A stretch of DNA of 64,000 bases from Caulobacter segnis (GCF_019931575.1 NZ_CP082923.1:3038001-3102000), one strand, 5' to 3'; shown: positions 1 to 9,266, numbered from the stretch's first letter. Notes: generated by a model from the sequence alone, not told the origin. Translations and numbers: made by a program.

Positions 1-762
1 GACGTGTCGGTGCAGGGTTCGAACCGCAGCTACAGCTCGGGCAACCCGTACCTGAACCCGACCCAGTCCAAGAACATCGACGTCTCGCTGGAGTGGTATC
101 CGGCCTCGGGCACGATGTTCGCCGCGGGCTTCTTCTACAAGAAGATCGACACCTTCGTCGCCAATCTGAGCGAGTCTCGCGTCTACAACACCCTGGGCCT
201 GCCGGACTCGCTGATCGCCGGCACCACCGCCACGCCCGACATGGTGTTTCAGGTCTCCAAGCCGATGAACACCAAGGGCGGCGATCTGAAGGGCTTCGAG
301 CTGAACGCCCAGCAGCCCTTCACCTTCCTGCCGGGCTGGCTGAGCCACTTCGGCGTCATCGCCAACTACACCTACGTCGCCTCCAAGATCGAATACCCGA
401 CCACGACGACGGCGGGCGGCCCCGTCATGATCGAGGACCTGATCGGCCTGTCGAAGCATGCCGCCAACGCCACGCTCTACTACGAAACCCCGAAGTGGAG
501 CGTCCGCGGTTCGCTGGCCTATCGCGGCGGCTACCTGACCCAGGTTCCGGCCAGCGACAACAACCTCATCGCCGGCACCAACTCGACCTTGAACGTCGAC
601 ATGCAGGCCAGCTGGAACATCCGCGACAACCTGAAGCTCTCGGTCGAGGGCGTGAACCTGACCGACGAGTTCAACGACCAGTACGTCGGCTACACCGACC
701 GCCTGAACGTCTACACCCACAGCGGACGCCAGTTCATCGTCGGCCTCCGCTACAACTTCTAG
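1..762 (+). CDS. TonB-dependent receptor, C-terminal part (truncated by window edge)
   Basis: The reading frame is open from the first base, so this is the 3' end of a longer gene. The 253 visible residues are outer-membrane beta-barrel: alternating aromatic strands such as SLEWYPASGTMFAAGFFYKK, the motif KGFELNAQQPFTFLPG typical of TBDR barrels, a SVEGVNLTDEF segment found in the penultimate strands, and a C-terminal FIVGLRYNF ending in Phe, the recognition signal for the BAM machinery. It would import a substrate (sugar oligomer or siderophore) across the outer membrane using TonB energy. The plug and signal peptide lie outside the window. A strong hairpin terminator follows, and a ROK repressor gene comes next on the same strand, which suggests this receptor belongs to the same sugar-responsive locus. 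Substrate cannot be inferred from the barrel end alone. Confidence 0.9.
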   Translation, partial: DVSVQGSNRSYSSGNPYLNPTQSKNIDVSLEWYPASGTMFAAGFFYKKIDTFVANLSESRVYNTLGLPDSLIAGTTATPDMVFQVSKPMNTKGGDLKGFELNAQQPFTFLPGWLSHFGVIANYTYVASKIEYPTTTTAGGPVMIEDLIGLSKHAANATLYYETPKWSVRGSLAYRGGYLTQVPASDNNLIAGTNSTLNVDMQASWNIRDNLKLSVEGVNLTDEFNDQYVGYTDRLNVYTHSGRQFIVGLRYNF

Positions 763-818
763 GCCTCCTACTGCCGGTTTCTAGGCGTCCTTCCACTACC
801 CCCCGCCTAGACATCCTC

Positions 819-853
819 GCGCCGTCCCCACCTCCCGGGGGCGGCGCGTTTTT
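819..853 (+). terminator. Rho-independent terminator after the first TBDR
   Basis: An 11-pair GC-rich stem (819-829 with 837-847, one G-T pair) has a 7-base loop and is followed by G and a run of five T. It sits 57 bases after the receptor stop codon and before the ROK regulator, so the two genes are probably separate transcripts. Confidence 0.8.
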
Positions 854-916
854 CTTTGGTGTTCCGGCGCTTATCGAAAACAAAAACAAATCGGCTTTTC
901 TTAAATCCCTTCCGGA

Positions 917-936
917 TGGTATCGCTTCCAATACCA
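917..936. promoter_or_regulatory. Candidate operator palindrome upstream of the ROK regulator
   Basis: TGGTAT and ATACCA are perfect inverted arms separated by 8 bases. The site ends 16 bases before the ATG of the ROK regulator, a position suited to autoregulation. A related palindrome (GGTATC-5-GATACC) occurs at 25590-25606 upstream of the other sugar-like locus. Binding by the ROK protein is inference. Confidence 0.35.
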
Positions 937-952
937 GGGAGTGCGCTCGGCC

Positions 953-2158
953 ATGCTCGACGAGACCAACCGGCGGTCGCGCCAATCGCATGACCGCGCC
1001 AGCTTGTCCGGCACCAACATCGAGCGCGCTGGCGACTACAATCAGCGCGTGGCGCTGCAGTCCATCCGGGTCGGCCTGGCCAAGACCAAGCAGGAGGTCG
1101 CCGGCTATACCGGCCTGACCGTCCCCGCCGTCACCAACATCACCAACCGTCTGCTGGACGAGGGCCTGATCGTCGAGGCGGGCAAGCTGCACGGCCATCG
1201 CGGCCAGCCGGCCATGACCTTCACGGTCAATCCGGACGGCTGCTATTCGATCGGGCTGAACATCGACCGCGACCACGTCACGGTCGTCCTGCTGGATCTG
1301 GCCGGCCAAGTGCGCGCCCGCGCCACCCGCGAGGTCGCCTTCGCCGGCCCCGAGGAAGTCGCGGCGTTCTTCGACCAGCACGCCAGGGCCTTCCGCAAGC
1401 TCAAGGGCGTCCAGGCCGATCGCATCATCGGCGTCGGCGTGGCCGTGCCCGACGACCTGGCCAAGACCGACCTGCCCAATCGCCCCGCCGCCTACGAGGC
1501 CTGGAACACCGTCGAGCTGCGCGCCCTGCTCTCACGCGCCCACGACTGGCCGATCACGGTCGAGAACGACGCCGCCGCCGCCGCCCTCGGCGAGCTGCAC
1601 TTCGGCCACGGCATGCGCAACCGCAGCTTCTTCTACATGCTGGTCAGCTCGGGCCTGGGCGGCGGCCTGGTGATCGACGGCGAGTACTTCCGGGGCGCGC
1701 ACGGCCGCAGCGGCGAACTGGGCTTCCTGCCCACCGACCCGTCGGGCGAGGCGACGCTGGAGGACTTCTTCTCGCTGTCGTCGCTGTACGAGGCGCTGGG
1801 CGACCTGGCGCCAAGCGAGCCGTCGGAACTGGGCGGCCTGGCGCCGGAGGCCCTGGGCCGGATCGACGCCTGGCTGGACCAGGCCGCCGAACGTCTCTGC
1901 GATCCGCTGGTTTCGATCAGCTGCCTGATCGATCCGCAGGCCGTGTTCATCGGCGGTCGCCTGCCCGGTCCGCTGATCGACCGGTTGGCCCAGGCGGTGA
2001 ACGACAAGCTGGCCGCCCGCCGCCTGGCCCTGACCATGGCCCCGGTCCGCCGCGCGGCCCTGTCCACGGACGCCCCGGCCATGGGCGCGGCGATCATCCC
2101 GATCATCGCCCGCCACCTGCCCTCGCGCTCGGCCCTGCGGACGATCGATCAGCTTTAG
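953..2158 (+). CDS. ROK-family transcriptional regulator
   Basis: A 401-residue protein with an N-terminal winged helix-turn-helix (about residues 28-75, including KTKQEVAGYTGLTVPAVTNI) joined to a ROK ATPase-like sugar-binding domain. The latter shows ENDAAAAALGELHFG near the middle, SSGLGGGLVIDGEYFRGAHG, and DPQAVFIGGRLPGP towards the C terminus. This NagC/XylR/Mlc-like layout marks a repressor or activator that senses a sugar, not a kinase: the cysteine zinc cluster of ROK kinases is absent. I chose the ATG at 953 because AGGGAG lies 11 bases upstream; the in-frame GTG at 941 has no usable Shine-Dalgarno. It converges with the ROK kinase gene and their stop codons overlap by four bases. 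The likely job is control of the neighbouring TBDR/alpha-galactosidase operon; the actual effector is unknown. Confidence 0.88.
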   Translation: MLDETNRRSRQSHDRASLSGTNIERAGDYNQRVALQSIRVGLAKTKQEVAGYTGLTVPAVTNITNRLLDEGLIVEAGKLHGHRGQPAMTFTVNPDGCYSIGLNIDRDHVTVVLLDLAGQVRARATREVAFAGPEEVAAFFDQHARAFRKLKGVQADRIIGVGVAVPDDLAKTDLPNRPAAYEAWNTVELRALLSRAHDWPITVENDAAAAALGELHFGHGMRNRSFFYMLVSSGLGGGLVIDGEYFRGAHGRSGELGFLPTDPSGEATLEDFFSLSSLYEALGDLAPSEPSELGGLAPEALGRIDAWLDQAAERLCDPLVSISCLIDPQAVFIGGRLPGPLIDRLAQAVNDKLAARRLALTMAPVRRAALSTDAPAMGAAIIPIIARHLPSRSALRTIDQL

Positions 2159-3063
2159 GCGAGCTCGCCCGGCGACCACAGGCGCGCCGCGCCGCGAACG
2201 CCCGAGCTGTCGCCCCAGCGGGCCGGCGCGATCCTGGCCGACCAGCCATCCGAGAAGACGCGCGGCGCGATGACGCCCGGCAGGCGTTCGTACAGCGCCT
2301 CGACGTTCGAGAGCCCGCCACCCAGGACGAAGACGTCCGGGTCGACGATGTTGCCGATCACCGCCATGGCCCGCCCGAGCCGGTCGACCAGGCGGTCGAA
2401 GGCGGCGGCGGCTTCGGGCTCGCCGGCCAGGGCCGCCGCGACAATCTCGGGTCCATCCAGCTCCCGGCCCGTTCGGGCCTTGAAGTCGCGGCGCAGGCCG
2501 GTGCCCGACGCCCAGGTCTCCAGGCAGCCCTTCTGGCCGCACCAGCATTGCGGGCCGGGCGACTCCTCGGGTTCGGGCCAGGGCAGCGGCATGTGGCCCC
2601 ACTCGCCCGCCACGCCGTCGCCGCCCTCGACCAGCCGTCCGTCGACGACCAGGCCGCCGCCGCAGCCCGTGCCCAGGATGATGGCGAAGGTCACATGGGC
2701 GCCGGCCGCCGCGCCGTCGGCGGCCTCGGACAGGGCCAGGCAGTTGGCGTCGTTGGCCAGCCGGACGGGACGCTCCAGCGCCTTGGACAGATCCTCGCGG
2801 AAGGGGCGGCCGTTCAGATAGACCGCGTTGGCGTTGCGCATGACCCCTGTGCGCGGCGAAACCGATCCCGGCGCGCCCACGCCCACAGTGGCCCGCTCAC
2901 CCGTCTGCGCCTCGATCCGCTCGACCAGGTCGCGGACGGCGGCCAGGGCGGTGTCATAGCTGGCCGGGGTGGGCGTCCTCAGCCGGGCGACGATCTGTCC
3001 GTCGGGCGCCAGGGCGGCCGCCTCGATCTTGGTTCCGCCAAAGTCGACACCGATTTGAATCAC
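2155..3063 (-). CDS. ROK-family sugar kinase (glucokinase/fructokinase-like)
   Basis: 302 residues, the normal size for a bacterial ROK hexokinase. Visible are the ATP phosphate-binding motif DFGGTK (residues 7-12), a catalytic ENDANC-type segment (VRLANDANCLALSE), the glycine-rich ILGTGCGGGLVVDG, the ROK zinc-binding cluster CWCGQKGCLE, and IGNIVDPDVFVLGGG towards the C terminus. The enzyme would phosphorylate a free hexose at C6 using ATP in the cytoplasm. It is the last gene of a minus-strand set after the GH27 alpha-galactosidase, 94 bases downstream, so a hexose released by alpha-galactosidase action is the plausible substrate. Glucose, fructose, mannose or N-acetylglucosamine cannot be told apart from sequence alone. 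Confidence 0.9.
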   Translation of the reverse strand: MIQIGVDFGGTKIEAAALAPDGQIVARLRTPTPASYDTALAAVRDLVERIEAQTGERATVGVGAPGSVSPRTGVMRNANAVYLNGRPFREDLSKALERPVRLANDANCLALSEAADGAAAGAHVTFAIILGTGCGGGLVVDGRLVEGGDGVAGEWGHMPLPWPEPEESPGPQCWCGQKGCLETWASGTGLRRDFKARTGRELDGPEIVAAALAGEPEAAAAFDRLVDRLGRAMAVIGNIVDPDVFVLGGGLSNVEALYERLPGVIAPRVFSDGWSARIAPARWGDSSGVRGAARLWSPGELA

Positions 3064-3157
3064 GTCTGCACTCGATTTCCGCTGTCGGGGCGCGCCCCTG
3101 GGGGCCCGCGTGGATGCAAGGACGCGCCCCTCCCCCGAGGCGCGCGGATTGAGGGAA

Positions 3158-4363
3158 CTAGGGGGTGATGGTGACCATCACGACGCCATGCGACGGCGCG
3201 GTCGCGGTGAGGCGGCCCTTCATCGGACCCAGGTCCTTGTGAGCCCACAGGTCGCGGACCCTGGCGTTCAGCGTCGCGGGATAGCCCAGCTCGGTCCAGT
3301 CCACCGAGATCGACTTGGCCTCGGCCCCGCGGTTGAACAGGATCACCGCCCGGCTGCCGTCGGCCAAGGGCTTGGACCAGACCTCGAGGTCGCCATCGTC
3401 GCGGACCCGGCGGCCCTGGACGCCCAGCCGGTCCTGGTTCACCGCGATGACCTCCGTGTTCAGCAGGATGTCGCGCGTGGCCTGGTCCATGTTGGCCACG
3501 TCATTGCCGGCGATCAGCGGCGCGGCCATCAGCGCCCACAGACTGAAGTGCGAGCGGTACTCGGTCGTCGTCAGACCGCCATTGCCGACCTCCAGCATGT
3601 CCGGGTCGTTCCAGTGGCCGGGGCCCGCGAACGGATGAAGCGGCTCGTTCAGGTCCAGGATCCGCAGGACGCCCAGGGCGTAGTCGTGCTTGCCGTCCCA
3701 TTTGTCGGTGATGTCGCCGGTCGTGCGCCACAGGTTGCCGACCGCGCTGGCCCACAGCCACGGCTTGGCCGTGCCCCACTCGCACATGGAAAAGACGATG
3801 TCCCGGCCGGTCTCGCGCAGGGCGTCGGCCATCAGGGTGTAGGCTTCCTCGGCGTTGCGCGTGCCCGTCGCGCACCAGTCATACTTCAGATAGTCGACGC
3901 CCCAGGCGGCGTAGGTCTTGGCGTCCTGGAACTCGTGGCCCTGGCTGCCCGGACGCCCGCCGCAGGTCTTGCGGCCCGCGTCCGAATAGATGCCGAACTT
4001 CAGGCCCTTGGCATGGACATAGTCCGACAAAGCCTTGATGCCGCTCGGAAACCGCTTGGCGTCGTAGGTGATGAAGCCGTCCTCGTCGCGCGGGCCGTGC
4101 CAGCAGTCGTCGATCACCACGTACTGATAGCCGGCCTCCTTCATGCCGTTGCCGGCCATGGCGTCGGCCACGCGGCGCACCGTCGCCTCGTCGATCTCGC
4201 AGGCGAACTTGTTCCAGCTGTTCCAGCCCATCGGCGGGGTCTGGGCCAGGCCGTTGGCGACACGCGGCGGCGGCTCCTGGTCGGCGGCGAACGTCGCGGC
4301 CGGCAAGGCCAGGGCCACGGCGGCCAGCATGGCGATCAGGCGCTCAGACGGCCTGGGGAGCAT
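3158..4363 (-). CDS. Alpha-galactosidase, glycoside hydrolase family 27, exported
   Basis: 401 residues from the ATG at 4363, which has AAAGGAAA seven bases upstream. Residues 1-27 form a signal peptide ending ATFAA. The (beta/alpha)8 GH27 domain follows: TPPMGWNSWN near the start, VIDDCWH at 84-89, the nucleophile Asp162 in YLKYDWC and the acid/base Asp217 in LWRTTGDI, then HWNDPDML, and a C-terminal beta-sandwich. It cleaves terminal alpha-linked galactose (some family members cleave alpha-N-acetylgalactosamine or beta-arabinopyranose) in the periplasm. The start overlaps the end of the halogenase-like gene by 20 bases, so translation is probably coupled. TBDR, halogenase, this enzyme and the ROK kinase form one operon. 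An alpha-galactoside such as a plant oligosaccharide or galactomannan fragment is the inferred substrate. Confidence 0.93.
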   Translation of the reverse strand: MLPRPSERLIAMLAAVALALPAATFAADQEPPPRVANGLAQTPPMGWNSWNKFACEIDEATVRRVADAMAGNGMKEAGYQYVVIDDCWHGPRDEDGFITYDAKRFPSGIKALSDYVHAKGLKFGIYSDAGRKTCGGRPGSQGHEFQDAKTYAAWGVDYLKYDWCATGTRNAEEAYTLMADALRETGRDIVFSMCEWGTAKPWLWASAVGNLWRTTGDITDKWDGKHDYALGVLRILDLNEPLHPFAGPGHWNDPDMLEVGNGGLTTTEYRSHFSLWALMAAPLIAGNDVANMDQATRDILLNTEVIAVNQDRLGVQGRRVRDDGDLEVWSKPLADGSRAVILFNRGAEAKSISVDWTELGYPATLNARVRDLWAHKDLGPMKGRLTATAPSHGVVMVTITP

Positions 4364-5903
4364 CGACTTTTCCTTTGTTGGGATCGGGCGCGGCGGCGCG
4401 TTCGAGCACGCTGGCGTGGGTTGGCATGCGGTCGGCGGCCTGGCGGCAGGCGATGCGGACATGCTGCAGCCGCTCGGCCACGGCGCGCTCGTCCATCAGG
4501 TCGGCCAGCGGATCGTAGCTCTCGGGCTCCCCGCCCTGCCCGATCATGATCGCCAGCCAGTTCGGCTCCTGGAAGATGGTCTGGTTGGGGAAGATCGTCG
4601 CGCCGCGCGTGCGGAACAGTTCCATCTTGAGCTTCAGCGAGTCCGGGATGGCCATGTGCCGCATCCGGTCCCACAGCGGTTCGCCGACGCGGCGGTTGGC
4701 GTGGTAGTGGTAGATCAGGAAATCCCGGATCTGCTCCATCTCCTCGCCCATGATCTGGTTGTAGAGCGTGGCGACGGCCGGATCGTTCTTGGCGCGCGGG
4801 AAGCTGCCGGCCAGCTTGATCAGGCCGTGCTGGATCAGGTGGATCGAGGTCGATTCCAGCGGCTCCAGGAAGCCGCTCGACAGGCCGATGGCGGCGCAGT
4901 TCTTGAAGCGCGACTGCTTGCGCCGCCCGGTGGTGAACCGCAGGAAGCGCGGATCGGCCAGGACCTTGTTGTCTGGATGCTCGGCCTCGAGCTTGGCCAG
5001 CAGCGTCCCCGCCGCCTCGTCGTCGCTGATGTAGTCGCTGACATAGACGTAGCCGTTGCCGGTGCGGTGCTGCAGCGGGATGCGCCAGCGCCAGCCGGCC
5101 TTGTCGGCGGTGGCCCGGGTATACGGGATGGGATCCTGGAAGCGGGCCGACGGCACGGCCACGGCGCGGTTGGCCGGCAGGAACTCCGACCAGTCGTCGT
5201 AGCCCACGCCCAGCGCGTCGCCGATCACCAGCCCGCGGAAGCCCGAGCAGTCGATGAAGAAGTCGCCCTCCAGCGTCTCGCCGTCGTCGAGCGTCAGGGA
5301 GGCGACGGTTCCGTCCAGCGGATCCAGGTTCACACCCCGGATGGTGCGTTCCAGCCGCCGAACGCCCCGGCTCTCAGCCACCTCGCGCAGCAGCTTGGCG
5401 TAGAGCGAGGCGTCGAAGTGATAGGCGTGGGCCATGGCCGCGCGGGGATCGCGCGGATCCTCGACGCGCCAGTCGAACTTGCCGGCCTTGGCCGCCACGC
5501 AGCTGAGCGAGAATTCGGAGAGCTCGGCCTTGTAGCCCAGCTTGCGCGCCCGCAGCCAATAGGCGTGGAACGAGACCCCCTCCATCGGCGGGCCATAGTT
5601 GCCGAACGGATGGATGTAGGCGTCGCCGGGATCGCCCCAGCCGACGAACTCGATCCCCAGCTTGTAGGTCCCTTGCGTGGACGACAGCATCCGCCGCTCG
5701 TCGACGCCCACCACCTGGTTGAAGAAGGTGATCGGCGGAATGGTCGCCTCGCCCACCCCGACCGTGCCGATCTCGGCGGACTCCACCAGGGTGATCCGCA
5801 TCTGGTGCGGCGCATAGACCTTGGAAAAGAAGGCGGCGGACATCCAGCCGGCCGTCCCCCCGCCCACGATCACCAGGTGTGAAATCTTTCCCGTGTCTTC
5901 CAT
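4344..5903 (-). CDS. Flavin-dependent tryptophan-halogenase family protein
   Basis: 519 residues from the ATG at 5903, which is preceded by GGAGAGG. The FAD-binding Rossmann motif VGGGTAGW is at residues 13-20. Lys81 in QGTYKLGIEF aligns with the lysine that carries hypohalous acid in PrnA/RebH. The family signature WRWRIP and the conserved FLEPLEST, which holds the catalytic glutamate, are both present. True halogenases attach chlorine or bromine to tryptophan using FADH2, halide and oxygen. There is no tryptophan or antibiotic gene here: the gene lies between a TBDR and a secreted alpha-galactosidase. This family is frequently found beside TBDRs in Caulobacterales and Xanthomonadales with no known substrate. 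Family membership is certain; the reaction is not. Confidence 0.92.
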   Translation of the reverse strand: MEDTGKISHLVIVGGGTAGWMSAAFFSKVYAPHQMRITLVESAEIGTVGVGEATIPPITFFNQVVGVDERRMLSSTQGTYKLGIEFVGWGDPGDAYIHPFGNYGPPMEGVSFHAYWLRARKLGYKAELSEFSLSCVAAKAGKFDWRVEDPRDPRAAMAHAYHFDASLYAKLLREVAESRGVRRLERTIRGVNLDPLDGTVASLTLDDGETLEGDFFIDCSGFRGLVIGDALGVGYDDWSEFLPANRAVAVPSARFQDPIPYTRATADKAGWRWRIPLQHRTGNGYVYVSDYISDDEAAGTLLAKLEAEHPDNKVLADPRFLRFTTGRRKQSRFKNCAAIGLSSGFLEPLESTSIHLIQHGLIKLAGSFPRAKNDPAVATLYNQIMGEEMEQIRDFLIYHYHANRRVGEPLWDRMRHMAIPDSLKLKMELFRTRGATIFPNQTIFQEPNWLAIMIGQGGEPESYDPLADLMDERAVAERLQHVRIACRQAADRMPTHASVLERAAAPDPNKGKVDAPQAV

Positions 5904-5999
5904 CCCGCCCTCTCCGGATGCCCCGTCTTGTGCGAACCCCGCCGACGCGACCGCCGGCGGGGCTCTGGGCCGGAGCATGACCCCGGCCTTCGTGAGAGG

Positions 6000-8900
6000 C
6001 TAGAACGTCCCGCGGATGATGAACGAGACGCGACGGTCGCTGACCGTCCAGCTGTGGGTGCGGACAAGGGATTTCGAGAAGTTGCCCTGGGTGCCCAGGT
6101 ACCAGGAATCCCGCTGGTCCATCTCGAGCTCGTAGCGCGAGTTCAGGAGGTTCACGGCCTGCACCCCGATCTTCACCTGGGGCGTCAGCGCGTAGGTCAC
6201 CGACCCGTCCAGCTGGCCGTACGCCTTGGCGTAGACCGGCACCATCAGGTTCGAGGCCGAGGCGCTCATCAGGTAGCGCGAGCGCCAGTTGTAGGCCAGG
6301 CGCGCGTCGATGCCGTACTTACTGTAGAGCGCCGTCGCGTTGTAGGTGTAGCGCGACAGCTGCTCCAGAGGCAGGTCCAGCTTCGAGGCGTTGATCTGCG
6401 ACGCGTCCGTGGTGCTGCTGGACACGTTCTGCGTGCCCTTGCTGTCCAGGATCGTGGCGTTGAATTCCGTGCCCAGGCCGCCGAAGGGGCCGGGCAGGAA
6501 GTCGTAGTACTGCTGGTACTGGAACTCGACGCCGTAGATTTTGCCGTGGCCCATGTTCTGCGGGACGGTGCCGACGGCCTGCACCGTGCTGCCATTGGAC
6601 GTCGCGATATTCAGCACCGTCGGCGTGGACTGGATGTAGTCGTACACGTCCTTCTTGAAGGCGCCGACCGCCAGCATGCCGCCGCGGAAATACCACTCGC
6701 CCGACAGGTCGAATGAGTTGGCCCGCATGGGCTTGAGGTTCGGATTGCCCCCGTAGAACCCGAAGGCGACATCGGTATGGTACTGGACGGCCGACCCTGA
6801 AGCCGCCGCCGCATTCAACTCGGCCTGGGTATAGGCGACCCCGGTTTGCTGATTGATGATGCCGTCGGCCACGACGGCGGGGCGCGATTGCAGAGTGCCC
6901 GACACCGACATCGACGGATCCAGCTGGTTGAAGTCCGGCCGGACGATGTTCTTGGACGCCGCGAAGCGCACGAACACGTTCTGCTTGGCCTTCAGGCGCA
7001 GGTTCAAGCTGGGCAGCACGTCGGTGTATTCGGTGCCGCCGGTCGTGGTGAAGGCCCGACCGTCGGCATAGGTGATCTTGGTCGCGGCGGTGGTGGAGGC
7101 GAACCGTCGCTGGCTTTGATCGATCAGGTTGATCGTGCCGAACCCGTTGGCGTCGGTCTTGGTCCTGACGACACGCAGGCCGAAGTTGCCGTCCCAGCTC
7201 ATGCCCTCGTCGCCCCACGAGAACGGCAGGTCGGTTCCGAAGCGGACCTTGCCGTAGACCGAGGCGGTGTCTTCCCACTGGCGATTGACGCCGCGGCCAC
7301 CGGTGTTGGTGAAGCTGGTGTGCACGTCGCCCAACGGCTGCCAGTAGCTGATGCTGCCGGTCGGCGCGGCCCAGATGGGCATGTAGCTCATCAGGGTGCC
7401 CTGGGTGAACGGGCTGTAGGAGCCGCCCGCCGGCGACCAGGTCGGGATCGTGCCGTTCGGACCGCCCGGCGGATAGTAGCCGTATTCCCCGTCGGTATAG
7501 GCCGGGCCGCCGCCCGGGATCGGGCCGTTCCAGACCACCTTGTTCAGGTAGTCGTAGAGCGCCGTCGGGCTTTTGGCCAAGTCGAACGCCGGCATGATCA
7601 GCGCGGGAACGGACAGGTCGCCCTTGAAGAAGTTGTCGAAGCTGACCTTGTCCTGGTGCTGGGTGTACTTGTCGGCCGTCGCGGTCACCCGCGTGGCCCA
7701 TGGCGCCGAGATCAGGTTCCAGTTGTAGGCGGTGTCCCGCGAGGTGGCGTCGCGCGACGTGGCCCGCACGCCCAGCTTGATATCCTTGATGAACTTGTCG
7801 TCATCGAACGAATAGATCGCGTCGAACTTGCCCGAATATTCGCGGGCGTCGTTGTCGTCGATGTGGTCCATCGCGGCGTACAGGTTGAACGCCGACGGGG
7901 TGTTCGTGACGTTGGCCATGGTGATCTTCGGCAGTTCGCCGGTCAGATCCAGGCCGAAGCCGCCGTTCAGGGTGACGGTGTTGTAGACCGTCAGGTCGGT
8001 GCTGCCACGGTGCGAATAGACGTACTGCAGGTCGCCGCTGACCAGCCAATGGTCATTCGACCATTTGAAGCCGGCCGAGATGTCGTTGGTGTTGTCCTTC
8101 ACCACGCCGTAGCGGGTGCCCAGGTTCAGCAGGAACGAATTGGCCACGCCGTTGCCGCCGCCGCCCCCGTCGACCAGTTGGCCTTTCAGGAAATTGCCGT
8201 CGCTGTCGAAGGTGAACGACGTGCCGGTCGCCGGCCCCACCACGAACGACTGGTTGTTGGTCGCCGAACAGCAGGCCGAGGTCTGGGCGAAGCGGTCCTG
8301 AAAGGTCTGCTTGGCCTCGGTGCGGAACAGGGTGGTATAGAGCTCCAGGCTGTCGTTCGGCCGCCATTGGAAGGCGGCGTAGTAGCCTTTGCGGTCACGG
8401 TCCTGCTCGTTGTTGCGGTACTGGACGCCGACCGGCACGAAGACCCGGCTTTTGCCCTGGCCCGCGATCGAGTTGTCGCCGTTGAAGTTCAGCGTCGCGC
8501 CGCCGTCGTAGGACGACTGCACGCCCACGCCGTGGGCGTTGTACGGGTCGACCGCGATCGTGTTGACGGCCGTCTTCAGCTTCGAGTTGGACACGCTGAC
8601 CAGCGCGCCGAACTCGCCCCAGTTGGTCTGGAAGCGGTCGCTGAGCAGGATGCTGCCCGAGGGCGTCCCCGCCTTGCGCAGGTCGCCACGCGTGTAGTCG
8701 GCCGAAAAGGCCATCTGGCGGCCCGCCTGGTCGAACGGCATGCGCGTGCGCAGGTTCACCGTGCCGCCCAGGCCGCCCTCGACGATGTCAGCCGACGGGT
8801 TCTTGTAGACGTCGACGCCGGCGAACAGCTCGGGCGTGACGTCCTCCCACGAGATGGCGCGACCGCCCCGGGCCGAGAACATGTCGCGGCCGTTCAGCTC

Positions 8901-9266
8901 CGAGCGAACCCAGGTCAGGCCCCGGATCTGGATGCCCGAGCCCTCGGCATTCAGGCGATCGACGTCGCGGGGCTGGTTGGTGCGGCCGATGGTGACTCCG
9001 GGAACGCGCTGCAGCGCCTCGGTCACCGATCGGTCCGGCAGGCCGCCGATGTCGACGGCGGTGATCGAGTCGACGATCTCCTCGGAGTTCCTCTTCAGGT
9101 CCTGAGCCGATTGGATGGCCTTGCGCTGGCCGACGACGACGACCTCCTCGACAGCGCTGTCTTTGTCAGCAGTCGTTTGAGCCTGCGCAGTAGCCCCCCA
9201 CCCGCCAGACATCACCGAGGCCGCCGCGGAGGCCAACAGCATGCATTTCCGATTTAGAAAATTCAC
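6000..9266 (-). CDS. TonB-dependent receptor, first gene of the galactoside operon
   Basis: 1,088 residues, a large TBDR of the type common in sugar-uptake loci. A GTG at 9266 preceded by GAGAGGGA was chosen; an ATG 24 bases downstream is the alternative. Residues 1-30 form a signal peptide ending ATAQAQ. A TonB-box-like EEVVVVGQR follows at 40-48, then the plug (DRSVTEALQRVPGV, IQIRGLTWVRSELNG, GGLGGTVNLRT), then a long barrel whose last residue is Phe (FIIRGTF). It would carry an oligosaccharide across the outer membrane. It is followed 97 bases downstream by the halogenase-like gene and the GH27 enzyme, hence an alpha-galactoside is the inferred ligand. An AT-rich palindrome at 9371-9388 lies about 105 bases upstream of the start and may be an operator. 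Confidence 0.93.
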   Translation of the reverse strand: MNFLNRKCMLLASAAASVMSGGWGATAQAQTTADKDSAVEEVVVVGQRKAIQSAQDLKRNSEEIVDSITAVDIGGLPDRSVTEALQRVPGVTIGRTNQPRDVDRLNAEGSGIQIRGLTWVRSELNGRDMFSARGGRAISWEDVTPELFAGVDVYKNPSADIVEGGLGGTVNLRTRMPFDQAGRQMAFSADYTRGDLRKAGTPSGSILLSDRFQTNWGEFGALVSVSNSKLKTAVNTIAVDPYNAHGVGVQSSYDGGATLNFNGDNSIAGQGKSRVFVPVGVQYRNNEQDRDRKGYYAAFQWRPNDSLELYTTLFRTEAKQTFQDRFAQTSACCSATNNQSFVVGPATGTSFTFDSDGNFLKGQLVDGGGGGNGVANSFLLNLGTRYGVVKDNTNDISAGFKWSNDHWLVSGDLQYVYSHRGSTDLTVYNTVTLNGGFGLDLTGELPKITMANVTNTPSAFNLYAAMDHIDDNDAREYSGKFDAIYSFDDDKFIKDIKLGVRATSRDATSRDTAYNWNLISAPWATRVTATADKYTQHQDKVSFDNFFKGDLSVPALIMPAFDLAKSPTALYDYLNKVVWNGPIPGGGPAYTDGEYGYYPPGGPNGTIPTWSPAGGSYSPFTQGTLMSYMPIWAAPTGSISYWQPLGDVHTSFTNTGGRGVNRQWEDTASVYGKVRFGTDLPFSWGDEGMSWDGNFGLRVVRTKTDANGFGTINLIDQSQRRFASTTAATKITYADGRAFTTTGGTEYTDVLPSLNLRLKAKQNVFVRFAASKNIVRPDFNQLDPSMSVSGTLQSRPAVVADGIINQQTGVAYTQAELNAAAASGSAVQYHTDVAFGFYGGNPNLKPMRANSFDLSGEWYFRGGMLAVGAFKKDVYDYIQSTPTVLNIATSNGSTVQAVGTVPQNMGHGKIYGVEFQYQQYYDFLPGPFGGLGTEFNATILDSKGTQNVSSSTTDASQINASKLDLPLEQLSRYTYNATALYSKYGIDARLAYNWRSRYLMSASASNLMVPVYAKAYGQLDGSVTYALTPQVKIGVQAVNLLNSRYELEMDQRDSWYLGTQGNFSKSLVRTHSWTVSDRRVSFIIRGTF

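Noticed and set aside
6846..9257. Very long plus-strand ORF (803 codons) antisense to the TBDR
   Set aside because: Typical GC-rich shadow frame: Val/Arg/Gly-rich, no domain, opposite to a well-supported receptor.
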